Position numbers and translations under genes: made by a program
Shown: positions 6,949 to 7,005 of the stretch, piece by piece
How the letters are laid out: every line of letters begins with the position of its first letter
Numbering within the stretch: the first letter of the stretch is position 1
The notes under the pieces: generated by a model
Seen by the model: the letters and a program-made list of their open reading frames with translations, nothing else
Databases searched by the model: none
Told to the model about the DNA's origin: nothing
Origin: an uncultured Clostridia bacterium
GTDB lineage: Bacteria > Bacillota > Clostridia > Christensenellales > Pumilibacteraceae
Reading direction: 5' to 3'
DNA: 7,005 nucleotides
NCBI GenBank assembly: GCA_934247335.1
Contig: CAKQJJ010000068.1
Span: 1 to 7,005, forward strand

Positions 6949-7005
6949 GCTGTCACGAAATGACGGCAACCGTATTGGTCAAGTATATTAAGAGATATAC
7001 CGCTG
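6949..7005 (+). ncRNA. 5' end of an unidentified structured RNA or leader, cut by window edge
   Basis: The predicted transcript opens with a hairpin at its very first base: GCTGTCA (6949-6955), loop CGAAA, TGACGGC (6961-6967), 7 pairs including one U-G. A second perfect 6-pair hairpin follows: GTATAT (6983-6988), loop TAAGAG, ATATAC (6995-7000). No ORF with a ribosome-binding site is present. From 6977, GGTCAAG and then TTAAGAG resemble the 5' end of 23S rRNA, but the spacing differs by a few bases and the following CGCTG fits the conserved GGTGG poorly. The identity is therefore open: a 23S rRNA gene, a riboswitch or attenuator leader, or a small RNA. Confidence 0.4.

Overview
The window looks like chromosomal DNA from an anaerobic, Firmicutes-type (clostridial) bacterium. 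The signs are purine-rich ribosome-binding sites, sigma-A-type promoters, mid-GC genes separated by A/T-rich gaps, and an oxygen-sensitive glycyl radical enzyme. The lineage is an inference and cannot be fixed from this sequence alone. All four genes lie on the + strand, and the codon style is even across them, so I see no sign of a recently acquired island.

Layout: (1) Positions 2-1558 hold the C-terminal two thirds of tex, an RNA-binding transcription accessory protein; its start lies before the window. (2) Positions 1665-3428 hold thrS, threonyl-tRNA synthetase. It keeps its editing, zinc catalytic-core and anticodon-binding parts but has almost no N-terminal TGS domain. It ends at a clear Rho-independent terminator (about 3442-3478). 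(3) A good promoter (3544-3572) drives a two-gene unit: a 740-residue glycyl radical enzyme of the pyruvate formate-lyase/glycerol dehydratase superfamily (3617-5839), overlapping by 4 bases an aldo/keto reductase (5836-6768). A terminator-like hairpin follows (6831-6860). (4) The last 100 bases carry a very strong promoter (TTGACA, 18-base spacer, extended -10, A-tracts upstream) and the first ~57 bases of what appears to be a structured RNA or leader that runs off the window.

How the genes relate: tex and thrS are housekeeping functions. The glycyl radical enzyme and reductase most likely act in sequence in the cytosol, with radical chemistry giving a carbonyl product that the NAD(P)H-dependent reductase turns into an alcohol. 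This is inference. The radical enzyme has the expected Cys and Gly radical sites but lacks the Glu two residues after the Cys that marks the characterised dehydratases and several decarboxylases, and no activating radical-SAM enzyme is encoded beside it. This two-gene unit is the best candidate in the window for an undescribed activity.
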